DNA of 61,768 nucleotides from a virus. The DNA lies in the IMG/VR virus record IMGVR_UViG_3300023179_000112, positions 1 to 61,768 of that record; one strand, 5' to 3'. The position numbers were made by a program, and so were the translations under genes. Each line of letters opens with the position of its first letter. The first letter of the stretch is position 1. Positions 22,104-31,500 of the stretch are shown here, one piece after another. The notes under the pieces were generated by a model. The model ran no database searches. It saw nothing but the letters and a program-made list of their open reading frames with translations, and was not told the DNA's origin.

Positions 22104-23653
22104 ACAACAAAGCGGTTTTGTTGCGAACGCGCAAGCCTGATAAATACACAGTCATACCGCGTAGTAAAAACCTTGGAGAAATATCCCCCGGCGTTCACGA
22201 AGTGCTTGTGTTTTGGGGGTTAGATGAAATGCGCGTATTGCGCAATCTGGGTGTGCGCAGTGTGCCGTCGCCAATTAAAGCTAAATATGATTGGCCCGGA
22301 AAATATAAACCGTTTGCGCACCAAGTTGAAACTTCAGCTTTCTTAACACTTCATCGCCGTTCATTCGTATTTAATGATCCGGGCACAGGCAAAACGCTTT
22401 CTGCGTTGTGGGCTGCTGATTATTTAATGAGTAAAAACTATGTAAGACGCTGTCTTATTTTATGCCCTTTGTCTATTATGAACGATGCTTGGATGAATGG
22501 AATAAACAAAAGCATTATTCATAGAACGGCGATTGTCGCGCACCATCAACAAGCGGTAAAACGTATTGAAATGGTTCAAGGCGATTACGAGTTTGTAATT
22601 ATTAATTACGACGGACTAAACCTAATTGCTAATGAAATAAAAACTGATGGTCGGTTTGATCTCATAATTGTTGACGAAGCAAACGCGTATAAGAACGTTA
22701 GTACACGCAGATGGAAAGCTTTGAACTCTTTGATTACTCCCCACACATACTTGTGGATGATGACGGGTACACCCGCTTCGCAGTCACCGCTCGACGCTTA
22801 TGGTTTAGCAAAACTTGTTAACCCAACAGGTGTGCCAAGTTTTTTTACTGCGTGGCGCGATAAGACAATGAACAAACTAACACAGTTTAAATGGGGGCCA
22901 AAACAAAACGCAGCAGAATTAGTGCATGCTGCTTTACAACCAGCGATACGTTACACAAAAGAACAATGCACTGACCTACCTCCTGTGTTGACTGAAACAC
23001 GTGAAATACCTTTGACACCTCAACAACGTAAGTACTACATGATATTGAAAGAACGGATGCTTGTGGAAGCGGCGGGTGAAACAATCACAGCAGTAAACGC
23101 TGCCGCCGCAGTGAACAAACTACTTCAAATCAGCGCGGGTGCGGCTTATACAGATGAGAAAGAAGTTGTAGAGTTTGACTGCGCACCGCGTTTGGCGGTG
23201 CTGATGGAGGCGCTTGAAGAAACAAACAGAAAAGTTTTAGTGTTTGCTCCTTACAGACATAGCATCGACACCATACACGCATATCTTACTAAACACGGGG
23301 TAGCTAGCGAAGTCATCAACGGCGATGTGTCCGTCAAAAAAAGAACAGATATCTTTAGAAGATTTCAAACTGAAGACGATCCGCGAGTCATGGTTATACA
23401 GCCACAAGCCGCAGCGCACGGGGTAACGCTGACCGCTGCGGACACCGTCATCTTTTGGGGGCCGGTCATGTCGGTTGAAACTTACAAGCAATGTATCGCA
23501 CGGTCAGATCGAATCGGGCAAGACTCTACAAAAGTTAGAGTGATACACCTACAAGGCAGTGCAATTGAACGCAAGATGTTTAACTTGCTAGAGGAGCGTG
23601 TGGAAGACCACGCGTTGTTGATCAAACTTTACGAAGAGGAGCTTGCACGATGA
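22091..23653 (+). CDS. SNF2-type superfamily 2 helicase
   Basis: A 520-residue helicase with two RecA-like domains. Motif I is PGTGKT (97-102), motif II is IIVDEAN (a DEAN rather than DEAH box, 195-198), motif III is MMTGTPA and motif VI is RSDRIGQ, a hallmark of the SNF2 group. It probably remodels protein-DNA complexes or moves on DNA in recombination, alongside the Cas4-like nuclease upstream. The end of the gene contains the promoter for the next gene. Confidence 0.92.
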   Translation: MQIINNKAVLLRTRKPDKYTVIPRSKNLGEISPGVHEVLVFWGLDEMRVLRNLGVRSVPSPIKAKYDWPGKYKPFAHQVETSAFLTLHRRSFVFNDPGTGKTLSALWAADYLMSKNYVRRCLILCPLSIMNDAWMNGINKSIIHRTAIVAHHQQAVKRIEMVQGDYEFVIINYDGLNLIANEIKTDGRFDLIIVDEANAYKNVSTRRWKALNSLITPHTYLWMMTGTPASQSPLDAYGLAKLVNPTGVPSFFTAWRDKTMNKLTQFKWGPKQNAAELVHAALQPAIRYTKEQCTDLPPVLTETREIPLTPQQRKYYMILKERMLVEAAGETITAVNAAAAVNKLLQISAGAAYTDEKEVVEFDCAPRLAVLMEALEETNRKVLVFAPYRHSIDTIHAYLTKHGVASEVINGDVSVKKRTDIFRRFQTEDDPRVMVIQPQAAAHGVTLTAADTVIFWGPVMSVETYKQCIARSDRIGQDSTKVRVIHLQGSAIERKMFNLLEERVEDHALLIKLYEEELAR

Positions 23654-23671
23654 AAAAAAAGCATGTATAAT
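23643..23671 (+). promoter_or_regulatory. sigma70 promoter inside helicase end
   Basis: TTGCAC, 17-base spacer, perfect TATAAT. A start near 23678 gives a short leader with CACAAGGAGAGTTGAT before the ATG at 23699. TTGACA directly after the -10 echoes the arrangement of the 21-bp element at 8741. Confidence 0.72.
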
Positions 23672-23698
23672 TTTTGACATAACACAAGGAGAGTTGAT

Positions 23699-24097
23699 AT
23701 GGATACCGTACCAATGGATAAATTGGCCCGCGTGTACTTAAAAATACGTACGCGGATTCAAGAGCTTACGAAACAATACGAGTCTGAGATTGAAGATCTC
23801 AAGTCGCAGCAAGACGAAATCAAAGCTGCGATGAAAGATCATCTCATGGCGCTCGGCAGTAAATCGGTGAAAACCGATCAAGGCACTGTGATCTTGACAA
23901 CCAAGACACGGTACTTCACGCAAGACTGGGACGCTTTCAAAACTTTTGTGGTGGAGAATGACGCGCTTGATCTTTATGAAAAGCGTATTCATCAAACCAA
24001 CATGGCTAAGTTTTTGGAAGACAACCCTTCGCTTGTACCCCCCGGTTTGAACTCAGATAAAGAGTTCGATATTTCTGTAAGGAAACCAACCAAATGA
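23699..24097 (+). CDS. unknown protein upstream of SSB-like gene
   Basis: A 132-residue protein, MDTVPMDKLARVYLKIRTR. The N-terminal half is a coiled coil (QYESEIEDLKSQQDEIKAAM); the second half has TRYFTQDWDAFKTFV. It has its own promoter and SD and overlaps the SSB-like gene by ATGA, so the two are probably made together in quantity. It may partner with the SSB-like protein. Confidence 0.75.
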   Translation: MDTVPMDKLARVYLKIRTRIQELTKQYESEIEDLKSQQDEIKAAMKDHLMALGSKSVKTDQGTVILTTKTRYFTQDWDAFKTFVVENDALDLYEKRIHQTNMAKFLEDNPSLVPPGLNSDKEFDISVRKPTK

Positions 24098-24996
24098 GTA
24101 ATGTTACTGTTTTTAATCCTTCTAAAGCCCCTTCTTTTGCTAGGCGTGGCGGCTCGTCTGCAATTGCTTTAGCGTTGACGGGTGGCGGCGGTAATGGTGC
24201 ATCGGGTAAAAACATATCCATCAAAGGTGGCGTGTTTCGGTTGATCAGTGATGGTAAAGAAATTGCTGCCGTCGATGATAGGCATCTCGATGTTGTAATT
24301 GTTGGAGCTGCTCCTAAAATTGGACGTACGTTTTACGCAGCTAAATATGAAGAAGGAAAAACCACAGCACCAATATGTTGGTCTGCGGATGGCGATAAGC
24401 CCGACACTTCAATTGAATCCCCTCAGCATTCAAACTGCGCCGACTGCCCACAAAACATTCAAGGCAGCGGAGAGGGCAATAGTCGTGCCTGCCGTTTCTC
24501 ACAACGCATAGCCGTAGTGTTGGCAAATGATGTTGAAGGTGATGCGCTTGCTCTGTCACTTCCTGCCACAAGTATTTTTGGTAAGGATGAAGGAGGCAAC
24601 ATGCCATTGCAAGCTTACGCACGTTGGTTAGCTGCCCAAGACATCAAACCCGAAGAAGTTGTCACGCGTATGCGTTTTGATACTAAAGCAGCGGTTCCTA
24701 AGTTATTTTTCAAAACTATGCGTTGGTTAACTGACGAAGAATTTGAAAGTGCGTCAGAAAAAATTGACACTGAAGTGGTGAAAAAAATGGTTACGCTGTC
24801 GTTTAGTGCTTCTCAACAAGTTGCTGCCCCTTTAGTTGAAGGTAATAGACCAAAAGCTGCGGCAAAGAAAAAAGAAGTTGTGGAAGAAATTGACGATAGT
24901 GAGCCAGAAGTACGGGAAAAAGCAGCTCCGACTAATGCAGTGCCTAAAAAATCGGGCATTGCTGCAACCGTAGCTGCATGGGACACTGACGACTAA
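24094..24996 (+). CDS. putative single-stranded DNA-binding protein
   Basis: A 300-residue protein with a Gly-rich N-terminal region, a four-Cys set (APICWS, NCADCPQN, RACRFS) that could bind zinc as in T4 gp32, and a low-complexity Lys/Glu linker. It ends in an acidic tip, AAWDTDD, the typical tail by which phage SSBs contact polymerase and helicase. A strong promoter just upstream fits the high amounts needed. The fold is inferred; no direct homology is proved here. Confidence 0.6.
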   Translation: MSNVTVFNPSKAPSFARRGGSSAIALALTGGGGNGASGKNISIKGGVFRLISDGKEIAAVDDRHLDVVIVGAAPKIGRTFYAAKYEEGKTTAPICWSADGDKPDTSIESPQHSNCADCPQNIQGSGEGNSRACRFSQRIAVVLANDVEGDALALSLPATSIFGKDEGGNMPLQAYARWLAAQDIKPEEVVTRMRFDTKAAVPKLFFKTMRWLTDEEFESASEKIDTEVVKKMVTLSFSASQQVAAPLVEGNRPKAAAKKKEVVEEIDDSEPEVREKAAPTNAVPKKSGIAATVAAWDTDD

Positions 24997-25002
24997 CGCG
25001 AG

Positions 25003-25025
25003 CGGGGGCTTGCGCCCCCGATATT
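25003..25025 (+). terminator. GC-rich hairpin after SSB-like gene
   Basis: CGGGGGC pairs with GCCCCCG around a TTGC loop, followed by ATATTT. The T run is poor, so termination may be partial. The next start codon, 25027, comes only six bases after the stem. Confidence 0.6.
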
Positions 25026-25026
25026 T

Positions 25027-25305
25027 ATGCCATACTCTGAACGAACTAAAGAAACAATTAAACATGCTCCGCGCACCCTAGGCTCACGCTTAGGGCGTTG
25101 GGCTATTCACAGAGATTTTTCTGTATTACGCATTTCTAAATTTACGGGTGCAACTAGACAAACGGTTTATAACTGGATGTCTGGTATGGAAGTTACACCC
25201 GCTTATCGATCACGTGTACAGGAACTTATTAACATTCTTGAGCGGCACCCTAATGCTGAACAGGCATGGAGACATATATGCGACACCTATCCCCAACAAG
25301 CATGA
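25027..25305 (+). CDS. HTH DNA-binding protein
   Basis: A 92-residue basic protein with a helix-turn-helix of the Cro/CI or XRE style: SVLRISKFTGATRQTVYNWMSG, followed by VTPAYRSRVQELINIL, where phage repressors carry their last helices. It is likely a transcription regulator. The start has no SD and abuts a GC-rich hairpin, so expression may be low or depend on read-through. It is the only clear helix-turn-helix regulator in the plus-strand block. Confidence 0.72.
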   Translation: MPYSERTKETIKHAPRTLGSRLGRWAIHRDFSVLRISKFTGATRQTVYNWMSGMEVTPAYRSRVQELINILERHPNAEQAWRHICDTYPQQA

Positions 25306-25466
25306 CTACCAAAGAGTTGATAAATCACCTTGACATTGAAGTTGTGACAGACACGGTTTCACCTCAATATGTTGAGGAGTTTTTAAAACGCACACGCGAA
25401 TTTATGAACTTACAAACGGAGAAAGCAACTAATAAAAAAGACGACAGTCAATTACCTTTGTTCTAA
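25278..25466 (+). CDS. unknown small protein
   Basis: A 62-residue protein, MRHLSPTSMTTKELINHLD. ATG at 25278 has GGAG six bases upstream; an alternative ATG at 25302 overlaps the HTH stop as ATGA. Acidic, helical, ending DDSQLPLF, which resembles a beta-clamp binding tail (QLxLF), an idea only. Confidence 0.58.
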   Translation: MRHLSPTSMTTKELINHLDIEVVTDTVSPQYVEEFLKRTREFMNLQTEKATNKKDDSQLPLF

Positions 25467-25480
25467 CCCGTGGAGTTACC

Positions 25481-28351
25481 ATGCAACCGCAAGAGTTTCT
25501 GGCGGCGGTGCTCCCATCGACGGGCGTTTACTGTGTAGCCGAGCTAACATCAAAAAAGAAAGAGCATGTTTTTGCAACAAATTTAGGAGAGTTTAAGCAT
25601 GTCGTAGACACATGGGTTAAAGAAAAAAAGGATGTTTACTTTGCATTAGCCACTTTTAAAAAAGAAGGTAGCCGCACGGCTAAAAACGCTGAATACATTC
25701 GCGCTGCTTTTTTGGATTTAGACGGTTACGAAACTAAACGAGCTGCTGCTGAAGCGCTTGATGTGTTTCTTGAAAAGACCGACTTAGTTCAACTTGGGCA
25801 GCCGCTTGTTGTTGATTCGGGTGGTGGGCTGCATGTGTATTGGCCTTTTACGGTTGATGTGCCTATTGATCAATGGAAACCTGTTGCAGAGAATTTAAAA
25901 AGGCTCTGTGCTCAGGAAAACATGAAGATTGATAACAGCGTAACTGCTGATGCGGCGCGTGTATTGCGCATACCGGGGACGGTTAACTTTAAACCTAAGT
26001 ATCCTAAGCCTCGTGCTGTACGTATTATGTTAGAGGCTAAACCTCAAGCGTTTGAGTTTGAGTTGTTTTCTCAATCTCTTGTCAAAAAATTAAACGGGCA
26101 TGCATACAATCCTTCTTTAGCAGAAAAGATTGAGATTGAAGGTGAGCGTCCTAAACGAGACAACTCAGTTGCATCAGTTAAATTATTTGATAATTTACAA
26201 AGCGAATTTAAAGTTTTGTGGATTAAAAGCATTGAGGGTACGGGTTGTAAACAACTTGAGTATTACAAAGAACATGCTTCTAATGACGGCATGGAACCTT
26301 TGTGGCGGGGGTTGCTTTCTTGGACATCCAGATGTGTAGATAGCGATGAATACTCGCGTCGTCTTTCGGAGATGCATCCGTATGACGAAGAGCGTATGCA
26401 TCAAAAATTGCGCGAAATTAAAGGCCCATATCCGTGCGTAAAAATGGACAGCGAAAACCCCGGCGTATGCACAAAGTGCTCACACTGGGGAAAAATTACC
26501 AACCCGCTTATTCTATGCAGGACTTTAATTACAGATAACACCGAGAAACAGATTGAAGTACAGGACGAAGAGGAAATCCTACCTGCGGTTTATACGCGCC
26601 CCGCACCCCCACGGGGGTTTAGCTACGGCGCAAAGGGTGGTGTTTTTGTAGACAAAACACTTGAGGATGATCAAGGCAACAAATCAAAAAAGTCAACAAT
26701 GATCTTGCCTTTTACGCTTTTTGCAGTAGATATCCTAAAACAACCTACCGGCGATCATATAGTTCATATGATTGCCGAACGCGAAAATGATTACCACGAC
26801 GTATTAATAAATCAAAAATCAGTAGTTAGCAAAGACGAAACAGTTAGAACTTTAGCTGCACAAAATATTATTGCGTCTTTCGGATCTGGTAATGATAAAA
26901 ATTTGTTTGACTACGTTCGTGGGTGTGTCGAAAATGCAAGTGTTTCAAAGACGCCAATTATTATTCCATCGAATTATGGATGGCAAAGCTTTGACCGTTT
27001 GATAGAAGGGCGCAACACACCTTTTGTATATAGCGGTGCCGTATATCAAAATGGAGATATGCGCAAAGTTCCTATGCCAGATCTTCAAAACATTACCAAC
27101 AGCATGCGCTCAATGGGTACGCTAGACGGTTGGAAAAATATTGTTCAAGTATTAATTGATAAAGGCTTAGACGAATTACTTGCTGTGCTGTGCGTGGGGC
27201 TTGGCTCTCCGTTTATGGCGTTTAGTAAGTTGTCAGGGATGACTTATCACTTGGGTTCAACAGAGTCAGGCACAGGTAAAACACTTGCACTACGTCTTGC
27301 GGGTAGTGTGTGGGGGCATCCCGATCATTTTCGTGTTAGTCGATCAACGTCTGATGTAGCTATGGTGCACCATGCGGGAATGCTTGGAGCACTGCCTCTT
27401 ATTTCTGACGAAATTACGGTAAAGAACCGGCGTGACTTTGAGTGGTTCCCTGCCATGATCTTTGATATTAGTGAGGGCAAGGGTAAAGATCGTATGGAAT
27501 CAGGCGCAAACAAAGAACGCTTGAACACAACCATTTGGTCACTGCTTGCACTGATGGCATCTAACACACACGTTGTGGACTACATGACAGGTAACCGCAA
27601 GCACTCTTCAGAAGGCGAGCTGCGGCGCGTTCTTGAGTTAACGCTGTCTGAAATTCTTACTTGGGACGATCATGAGCGTGAGGCTATTGTGTCGCTGTCT
27701 CAAAACTATGGTGTGGTCGGCCCGCTCTACGCACAGTGGTTATCTCAAAATGCGATGGAGGCATTGAAGCTGTACAAGAAGATTGAGAAACACATTCGTA
27801 TGGAGTTTAGATCGCCCGACGATGAACGTTTCTGGACTGCGGGTAACGCTTCATGTATCGCAGGTGCCGTGGTTATGGGCAGCAAATACATGGGAATCAT
27901 TGACCTACCTGTGGAACGCATCATGCGTGTGTTTCGCAACCTAGTGTTCAAGAGCAGGGAGACTGTGAAGAGCAGCAAGCGCACGGTTGAGGATGTGATG
28001 AACGCTTACACCCGTGAGTTCTACGGTAAGTTTGTTGTGATTAAACAAGCTGAGGGAACGCTCGCTGCTACGCTTGGTGACAGTGGAATTATTGATGAAA
28101 CTATCTCTCGCACAGAAATTGCAGGACGTGTTGAGCACGGCATCACTGCGGGGCACATCGATTACTACATTGAAGAAGCATTGCTCAAGTCTTACTGTGC
28201 GTCTATGAGTTTTGGGTACTCTGACTTTAAGAAACAGATTGAGCGTCTGTACCGCGTCACATACGGTAAGACTGACTTGATGAAAAAGACCAGAGGTCCA
28301 ACGATGAGAGTCAATGCAATCCGAATCTCAATCCCAGAAATCGAGGACTGA
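25481..28351 (+). CDS. primase-helicase (AEP-type primase plus DUF927-like helicase)
   Basis: A 956-residue replication protein. The N-terminal 220 residues look like an archaeo-eukaryotic primase: AAFLDLDGYE supplies the metal-binding Asp-x-Asp, SGGGLHVYWPF the His motif, and VLRIPGTVNFK the basic strand. A Cys cluster follows (CVKM, VCTKCSHWG). The C-terminal part from about residue 400 is DUF927-like, with Walker A STESGTGKT near residue 595 and SDEITVKN as a likely Walker B region. One protein would thus prime and unwind for the family A polymerase, taking the place of a separate DnaB-type helicase. Confidence 0.85.
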   Translation: MQPQEFLAAVLPSTGVYCVAELTSKKKEHVFATNLGEFKHVVDTWVKEKKDVYFALATFKKEGSRTAKNAEYIRAAFLDLDGYETKRAAAEALDVFLEKTDLVQLGQPLVVDSGGGLHVYWPFTVDVPIDQWKPVAENLKRLCAQENMKIDNSVTADAARVLRIPGTVNFKPKYPKPRAVRIMLEAKPQAFEFELFSQSLVKKLNGHAYNPSLAEKIEIEGERPKRDNSVASVKLFDNLQSEFKVLWIKSIEGTGCKQLEYYKEHASNDGMEPLWRGLLSWTSRCVDSDEYSRRLSEMHPYDEERMHQKLREIKGPYPCVKMDSENPGVCTKCSHWGKITNPLILCRTLITDNTEKQIEVQDEEEILPAVYTRPAPPRGFSYGAKGGVFVDKTLEDDQGNKSKKSTMILPFTLFAVDILKQPTGDHIVHMIAERENDYHDVLINQKSVVSKDETVRTLAAQNIIASFGSGNDKNLFDYVRGCVENASVSKTPIIIPSNYGWQSFDRLIEGRNTPFVYSGAVYQNGDMRKVPMPDLQNITNSMRSMGTLDGWKNIVQVLIDKGLDELLAVLCVGLGSPFMAFSKLSGMTYHLGSTESGTGKTLALRLAGSVWGHPDHFRVSRSTSDVAMVHHAGMLGALPLISDEITVKNRRDFEWFPAMIFDISEGKGKDRMESGANKERLNTTIWSLLALMASNTHVVDYMTGNRKHSSEGELRRVLELTLSEILTWDDHEREAIVSLSQNYGVVGPLYAQWLSQNAMEALKLYKKIEKHIRMEFRSPDDERFWTAGNASCIAGAVVMGSKYMGIIDLPVERIMRVFRNLVFKSRETVKSSKRTVEDVMNAYTREFYGKFVVIKQAEGTLAATLGDSGIIDETISRTEIAGRVEHGITAGHIDYYIEEALLKSYCASMSFGYSDFKKQIERLYRVTYGKTDLMKKTRGPTMRVNAIRISIPEIED

Positions 28352-28535
28352 TATTGCTTTTCCGTGGGAGCATGTCCCACTAGGAGGCGGGTTTTTTGTC
28401 CCTACACTCAATCCACAACGTACTATAGAGAAAGCACATAGGGCAGCTATGACTGCCCGTGTGTTTCACTTCAAGAGCATACCCTGCATCATTAACGGGA
28501 AACTTGGCGTCTATTTTCAGCGGTTGCGGCGATGA
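28314..28535 (+). CDS. unknown small protein, convergent with giant virion gene
   Basis: A 73-residue protein, MQSESQSQKSRTDIAFPWE. Starts inside the primase-helicase gene, behind GAGAG. It contains PLGGGFFVPTLN and ends GKLGVYFQRLRR, a layout I associate with short regulatory proteins of phages, without known function. Its last 44 bases overlap the 3' end of the giant minus-strand gene, and no terminator separates the two. Confidence 0.65.
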   Translation: MQSESQSQKSRTDIAFPWEHVPLGGGFFVPTLNPQRTIEKAHRAAMTARVFHFKSIPCIINGKLGVYFQRLRR

Positions 28536-31500
28536 ACTTCTGCGCGTAGCCGATACGTGCTTGCCGTATGCGATCAAGTGTCTCGCGCTTTTGTTGGGGA
28601 GACATGTCCTTACGCTCACGCACATCACGCTCCATCTGTGCGTACTCCCCCATCTGTTGACGGAAGCTACCTGCCGAAGATGCCAGACCTAAAATCTGTC
28701 TGTTCTCTTTAACAAATTCTTGAACGTCACTAGCATCCCCGCGCCGTGTGAGTTCTTTGTAAGTGCGCTGCCGCTGCTCAATGTTGCTGACCACCTGATA
28801 GGCGTAGTTGATCAAGCCTTGAGCGTCACGGGGTTGGAACAAACCACCCACGATAGGCATATCGCTTGCTCGCATCTCAGGATCAGCTTTTCCTGGCTTC
28901 TCCAATACAGTGTTACCCATGCTTGAGATTGCAAGACCAAGAGGGCCAAAGTATCCACGAACGAGATAATCAAGCTGTATGGGGGACAAGCCGTACTCTT
29001 TGCCACCCACCGTAAAGCTAGTCAGTGAGCTAAGCATCTTGGCAACTTCTGACGTATTAGAGCGCATGCGCTGCGAGGGGATTAGCGCTTCTTCTCGTTC
29101 ACTCTCTATGCCGCGCCCTGAGAAGAACGAGTAGTTCGTAGCAACCTCAAGCGCTGGCTTAATAGCTTGTGGAATAAGCCCCGGCATCGTGTTACCCAAG
29201 ATACTCTTCAGCGCAGGGAACACTTGCCCTACTTCAGCTTTACCATCTGCCAGATGCACTATCATCTCAGGCAGTGCTTTGAACAACACGCCAACTTCAA
29301 ACGGGATGGGGATACGGAAAGGCTCACTGAACCCCGGTATATAGACAAAGAAGTTGTTGTACTTCTCATCTGGGTTAGCATTCTTATACGCCTCATCATC
29401 TTGCATCATGGCTGCGTACAGCACGGTCATACCTGCAAGCATCATGCCGCGTGTCCAGAACTTCTTGCGGACTTTTAACTGCTGATCAAACGGCATTTTG
29501 CCAGCAAACCCCGAACGGTACAGCACGTCCAGACCTTGAATCTGTGCGTTCAAGAACGGCACCATCATTGACAGCATCATCACAGACGGCGACAGCCCAC
29601 GACGGTTAAAGTTCATAGACTCAAGCGTAGCCAGCGTAGCTTCCATCTCTGACATACCTTGTTTGATAAAGCTGTTGTACAGCACAACGCGAGTCGATGC
29701 GTCGCCCTGTATTGCCAACGTGTCAAGCTTAGCCAGCTTAGTCGCCCACCCTTCTTTACCGCTAGCAATGTCACGAAGAATCAAACTTAAATCTTCAGAG
29801 GTGCCGGTAAAGACTTGCCCACCAAGCACACCACGCTCGCGTAGTTCTTTCTCGCTTTCACTCTTACCCTGCCGCATCTTGCGAAGTTCTTTAAGCGATG
29901 ACAGCACAGGGGTAAAGTTTCCTCCGGTTGTTAAAGCCGCAGACATTGAATCGCGGAACAACTGACGGAAGGCATACAACGGGTTGCGCGTAATGAACAA
30001 GCGCAACACTCTGGAAGGAATATTAAATAGCTTAACAACTTGAGGTATGGTGGCAGAAACCCCTTCAAGTCCTTTCACTAACAAGTCAGCAGGAACACCA
30101 AGCGTTTCTGTATCGATCACGGCGTACATAGGTTCACCGCGTTCTTTAAAGCGAATGACGTTAGCCCCCGCAGGACCGTCACCTTTCCCAATCTTAGCCA
30201 CAGGCATAGCGCTCGTACCAAGACTGCGTAACGTGTAGGCTACATTTTTTGTGGCTAGATTTCGCATAGCAAAATCAACGAACATGTTGGTGTTCTGCAC
30301 AGAGCTGGTAAAGAAGTCCAGAATCTTTGTGTTACCACCAACAAGTTGATCTAAGTACGGCTGATCTTTTAAGTTGCCAATACGAATGGGAGAGATCTCA
30401 CCACCAAGCATAAGCTGGACGGTGCCATTCTGTACCCGATAGAACGGAATGTAGTCGTTAGTGCGCAACAGCCTATCTTCATCAATTTTACTGATAGCGC
30501 CCGTTTGCACAGCAAACTTTACTAGGTTTCTGTTGTACTCGTTATAGAGCGTACGTGCCTTATCAAAAGCTTTTTTAATCTCTGGCTGAGACTCAACGTA
30601 ACGCTTTAGCCCTACTAAGTCAGACAGTTTGACGCTAGGATCAAAGTTCAGCGTATCAAGCCCAACACGTTCTGCACGAATAGCCGCCATCCAAGACGTA
30701 AACATTTTGTTAGCAGAGTCAACGCCCATGTCGGGCACTTCTTTAAGTGCTGCTGCAACATCTTTTAGAGATACTGTGCCTCCACTGCGCACAATGAACT
30801 CTTCACGTCCGTCTGCACGTTTCTTTTTCTCTAAGATTAACGCACCGTTGTTTACAACTTCAGCCGTAAAATTATTGCGTTGATCGTGCATTCGTAAATA
30901 AGACATCATTTGCGTAGCAGCAAGTGAGTCTTTCATTTGTGCAGCAATACGTTCAAGCGGATCAAAGCGATCAATATATTTGGTACGAAACGTCATGCCT
31001 GTGTTACCACCAAAGATTTTGTCAAACGTACTGGGCGGTGAGCCTGTAATTTGATTTATCACCGTAGCGTAGTTTGCAGGCATATTAGATGGGAACGCAT
31101 CTTTGCTTCTACGAAACACAACCTGTCCGTCAGCGTCACGATAAGCGCCGGGAGTACCGGATTTTATTACACGTCGTGAACGGCTTAGTAAGTAGTAAAT
31201 ATCAGCAGGCTTAAGAGCACTGTAACGCCCAAGCCCAAGCACATCACGCAACACTTGCCGCAATGCACCAATCATTTCTTGCACAAAACGTTTAACCGCA
31301 GCAACTGTAGATTCTGTAGCGCGAGCTTCTTCTACGTGTGCAATTAACTCACGTATAGCGGCGCGTTGTTGACCAATAATAGAAGTGCCAACACGTTGCA
31401 GATTAAGAATGGTGCCATATACTTCGTCGTGTACGCCCATTTCTTTAGCAAGACCAATAACGCCTCCCGGTTGAGAATCAACACGGAAAACAAGATCATC

